Shown here one piece after another: positions 6,932-8,267 of a DNA stretch of 8,267 bases (positions within the stretch are counted from its first letter, which is position 1; each line of letters begins with the position of its first letter). The notes below the pieces were generated by a model. That model was given only the letters and a program-made list of their open reading frames with translations. It had not been told where the DNA came from and did no database searches. A program made the position numbers and the translations under genes. The stretch spans positions 1 to 8,267 of the forward strand of contig CAIJNU010000091.1 of NCBI GenBank assembly GCA_903822115.1. Reading direction: 5' to 3'. The DNA is from an uncultured Candidatus Peregrinibacteria bacterium (GTDB taxonomy: Bacteria; Patescibacteriota; Gracilibacteria; Peribacterales; Peribacteraceae).

Positions 6932-8267
6932 ATGGCGACTTGCAAGCAATGTTCGGCCCCCTTCGATCTCCTCCCCGAAGAGAGAAAACTCTACGAGACC
7001 CTCGACGTACCCGATCCCGTCGACTGTCCCGATTGCCGCAGACAGCGCCGGCTCGTCTTCCGAAATTTCTTTAATCTCTACCACCGCACGTGCGATCTGA
7101 CGGGGAAGAAGATTATCGCGATGTACGATAAGGACGTCTCCTTTCCGGTGTACGAACTGCATGAGTGGTGGAGCGACAAGTGGAGCGCCCACGACTATGG
7201 GATTGATCCGGATTTCTCGAAATCGTTCTTCGAGCAAGTCGCGACTCTCCACCGCAGTGTCCCGCGCATGTCCATCATGAACACGAACTGCGAGAACACG
7301 GACTACTGCAACATGTCCTTCAATAGCAGAAATTGCTACCTCGTCTTCGGGAACGTGCGCAACGAGGATTGCTCGTACGGTCACATCGTCTGGCAATCGA
7401 AAGATTGCTACGACTGCCTCTACACCTATCGATCGGAATTCTGCTACGAATGCATCGACTGCGTGCAGTGTCACTCTCTGAACTTCTCGCGTGATTGCGA
7501 CAATTGTTCGTCTTCGATGTTCCTCGTGCACTGTACGGGCTGCAGTGACTGTTTCGGCTGCGTGGGACTCAAGAACAAAGAATTCCACATCTTCAATCAG
7601 CCGCATTCGAAAGAAGACTATCGCAAGAAACTCGCGGAGCTGAATACGGGAAACTCCCACACGATCGAATTTGCGAAGAAGAAGGTGGAGGAACTCATCG
7701 GGAAGGAAATCGTGAAGTGCTACCACGGATTCAACTGCGAGAACGTCACCGGCGATTACCTCTACAACTGCAAAAACATTTCCCAGGGATACGACCTGAA
7801 GAACTGCGAAGACTGTCTGTACGGTGCGACACTCGAGAGCTTCAAGGATTGCGCCGACTGCAATTTCTCGGGCGCGAAAGCCGAACTCTGCTACCAATGC
7901 CTGACCATCGGAGACAATTACCGATGCATGGGCTGCCACACCAGCCAGAATGAGTGCGCGGATCTCTTCTACTGCGACAACTGCTTCGCTTCGAAAGATT
8001 GCTTCGGATGCGTGGGGTTAAAATCCGCCCGCTTCTGCGTCCTCAACAAGCAGTACACGAAGGAGGAGTACGAGGAGTTGCTGCCGAAACTGAAAGAACT
8101 CATGAAGCGCACCGGAGAGTGGGGGCAGTTCTTCCCCTATGCGCTGAGCCCATTTGGCTATAACGAAACCATCGCACAGGAATACTTCCCGCTGACGAAG
8201 GAAGAGACTGTCACGCGCGGATGGAAGTGGAAGGAGGAATCTCACGAGGTGGAATCTCAAAATTATC
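6932..8267 (+). CDS. Cys-rich zinc-ribbon protein, paralogue 5 of 5, 3' end outside window
   Basis: Open from ATG 6932, one base after the previous TGA, to the window edge: 445 residues with 38 cysteines, no stop. It starts MATCKQCSAPFDLL. The zinc pair is Cys4, 7 and Cys32, 35, with 24 residues between the pairs instead of the 33 in the other copies, because the GKK...PPP loop is missing. HRTC follows at about residue 54, then WWSDKWS...FSKSFFEQV. Lobe 1 is dense (CYECIDCVQC, CTGCSDCFGC); lobe 2 begins NCENVTGDYLYNC and ends FGCVGLKSARFC with CVLNKQYTKEEYE. The linker with FFP, FGYNET and RGWKWK is present; the expected C-terminal zinc module, about 100 residues, lies beyond the edge. Whether this is the last gene of the cluster cannot be told. 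Confidence 0.93.
   Translation, partial: MATCKQCSAPFDLLPEERKLYETLDVPDPVDCPDCRRQRRLVFRNFFNLYHRTCDLTGKKIIAMYDKDVSFPVYELHEWWSDKWSAHDYGIDPDFSKSFFEQVATLHRSVPRMSIMNTNCENTDYCNMSFNSRNCYLVFGNVRNEDCSYGHIVWQSKDCYDCLYTYRSEFCYECIDCVQCHSLNFSRDCDNCSSSMFLVHCTGCSDCFGCVGLKNKEFHIFNQPHSKEDYRKKLAELNTGNSHTIEFAKKKVEELIGKEIVKCYHGFNCENVTGDYLYNCKNISQGYDLKNCEDCLYGATLESFKDCADCNFSGAKAELCYQCLTIGDNYRCMGCHTSQNECADLFYCDNCFASKDCFGCVGLKSARFCVLNKQYTKEEYEELLPKLKELMKRTGEWGQFFPYALSPFGYNETIAQEYFPLTKEETVTRGWKWKEESHEVESQNY

Larger units (their letters stand above)
248..8267 (+). repeat. Tandem array of five paralogous genes (unit about 1.67 kb)
   Basis: Five successive genes encode the same architecture in the same order, starting at 248, 1903, 3584, 5254 and 6932 (spacings 1655, 1681, 1670 and 1678 bp). 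Every copy opens with a short C-x2-C motif and aligns through to its end; the four whose end is in the window finish with C-x2-C-Y-L-x-S-V. Nucleotide conservation is patchy: third codon positions differ widely, while short blocks are identical (for instance a 20-base block at 266-285, 3602-3621 and 6947-6966). This points to old duplications kept under protein-level selection rather than a recent amplification. The array may continue beyond the right edge. Confidence 0.95.

Noticed and set aside
6923..7939. Long antisense open frame (338 codons) opposite paralogue 5
   Set aside because: It shows the same composition effect; similar antisense frames appear opposite every copy, as expected for a shadow of a repeated gene.
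248..8267. Alternative genetic code with UGA as glycine, as in some CPR lineages
   Set aside because: TGA ends the four genes whose 3' end is visible, right after the conserved C-terminus, and never occurs inside a family frame.
248..8267. CRISPR array or short tandem DNA repeats
   Set aside because: The repetitiveness is at the protein and whole-gene level. There are no regularly spaced identical DNA repeats with unique spacers.

Overview
The window is almost filled by one directional gene cluster: five consecutive paralogous genes on the + strand, each coding for a protein of about 550-560 residues that is extraordinarily rich in cysteine (roughly 36-45 Cys per full-length protein). They begin at 248, 1903, 3584, 5254 and 6932, so the repeat unit is about 1.66-1.68 kb. 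Neighbours touch or nearly touch: stop and start overlap as TGATG at 1901-1905 and 5252-5256, and one base separates them at 3582/3584 and 6930/6932. None of the five starts has a visible Shine-Dalgarno sequence. The last gene runs off the right edge.

Left edge: bases 1-85 hold the first 28 codons of a divergent (- strand) gene whose N-terminus looks like a TrmB-family helix-turn-helix transcriptional regulator. The AT-rich spacer 86-247 carries a candidate promoter for the array (TTGTTG-N17-TATATT) with a TGTAGA-N6-TCTACA dyad between its -35 and -10 elements, and further on a heptamer direct repeat with a 21-bp period.

Protein architecture, the same in all five as far as visible: (A) an N-terminal zinc-ribbon module with C-x2-C...C-P-x-C; an aromatic WxDxWD...FDF...FxEQF segment; (B) a first Cys-rich lobe of short C-x2-C steps; (B') a second, related Cys-rich lobe, both lobes ending in a CFGC-type motif followed by N-x-x-x-(T/S)-K-E-x-Y; a linker with FFP...YNE(T/S) and an (L/R)GWxW-like motif; and (A') a C-terminal zinc module that aligns with A over its whole length. 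This nested A-B-B'-A' plan means every protein carries its own internal duplications on top of the gene-level duplication. No signal peptide or membrane segment is visible, so the products are probably cytoplasmic. I know of no assigned function for this family.

The third gene is interrupted by one in-frame TAG (4739-4741) where its paralogues have a lysine codon (AAG/AAA). The frame stays open and conserved for 171 more codons on the far side. This is either a recent nonsense mutation, a read-through site, a split gene with reinitiation at GTG 4760, or an assembly error.

Organism: compact gene spacing, standard use of TGA as stop, a TrmB-type regulator and my recollection of similar uncharacterised Cys-rich proteins in Candidate Phyla Radiation (Patescibacteria) genomes suggest a CPR bacterium. 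The sequence alone does not prove this. I saw no RNA genes, insertion sequences, CRISPR arrays or terminators.
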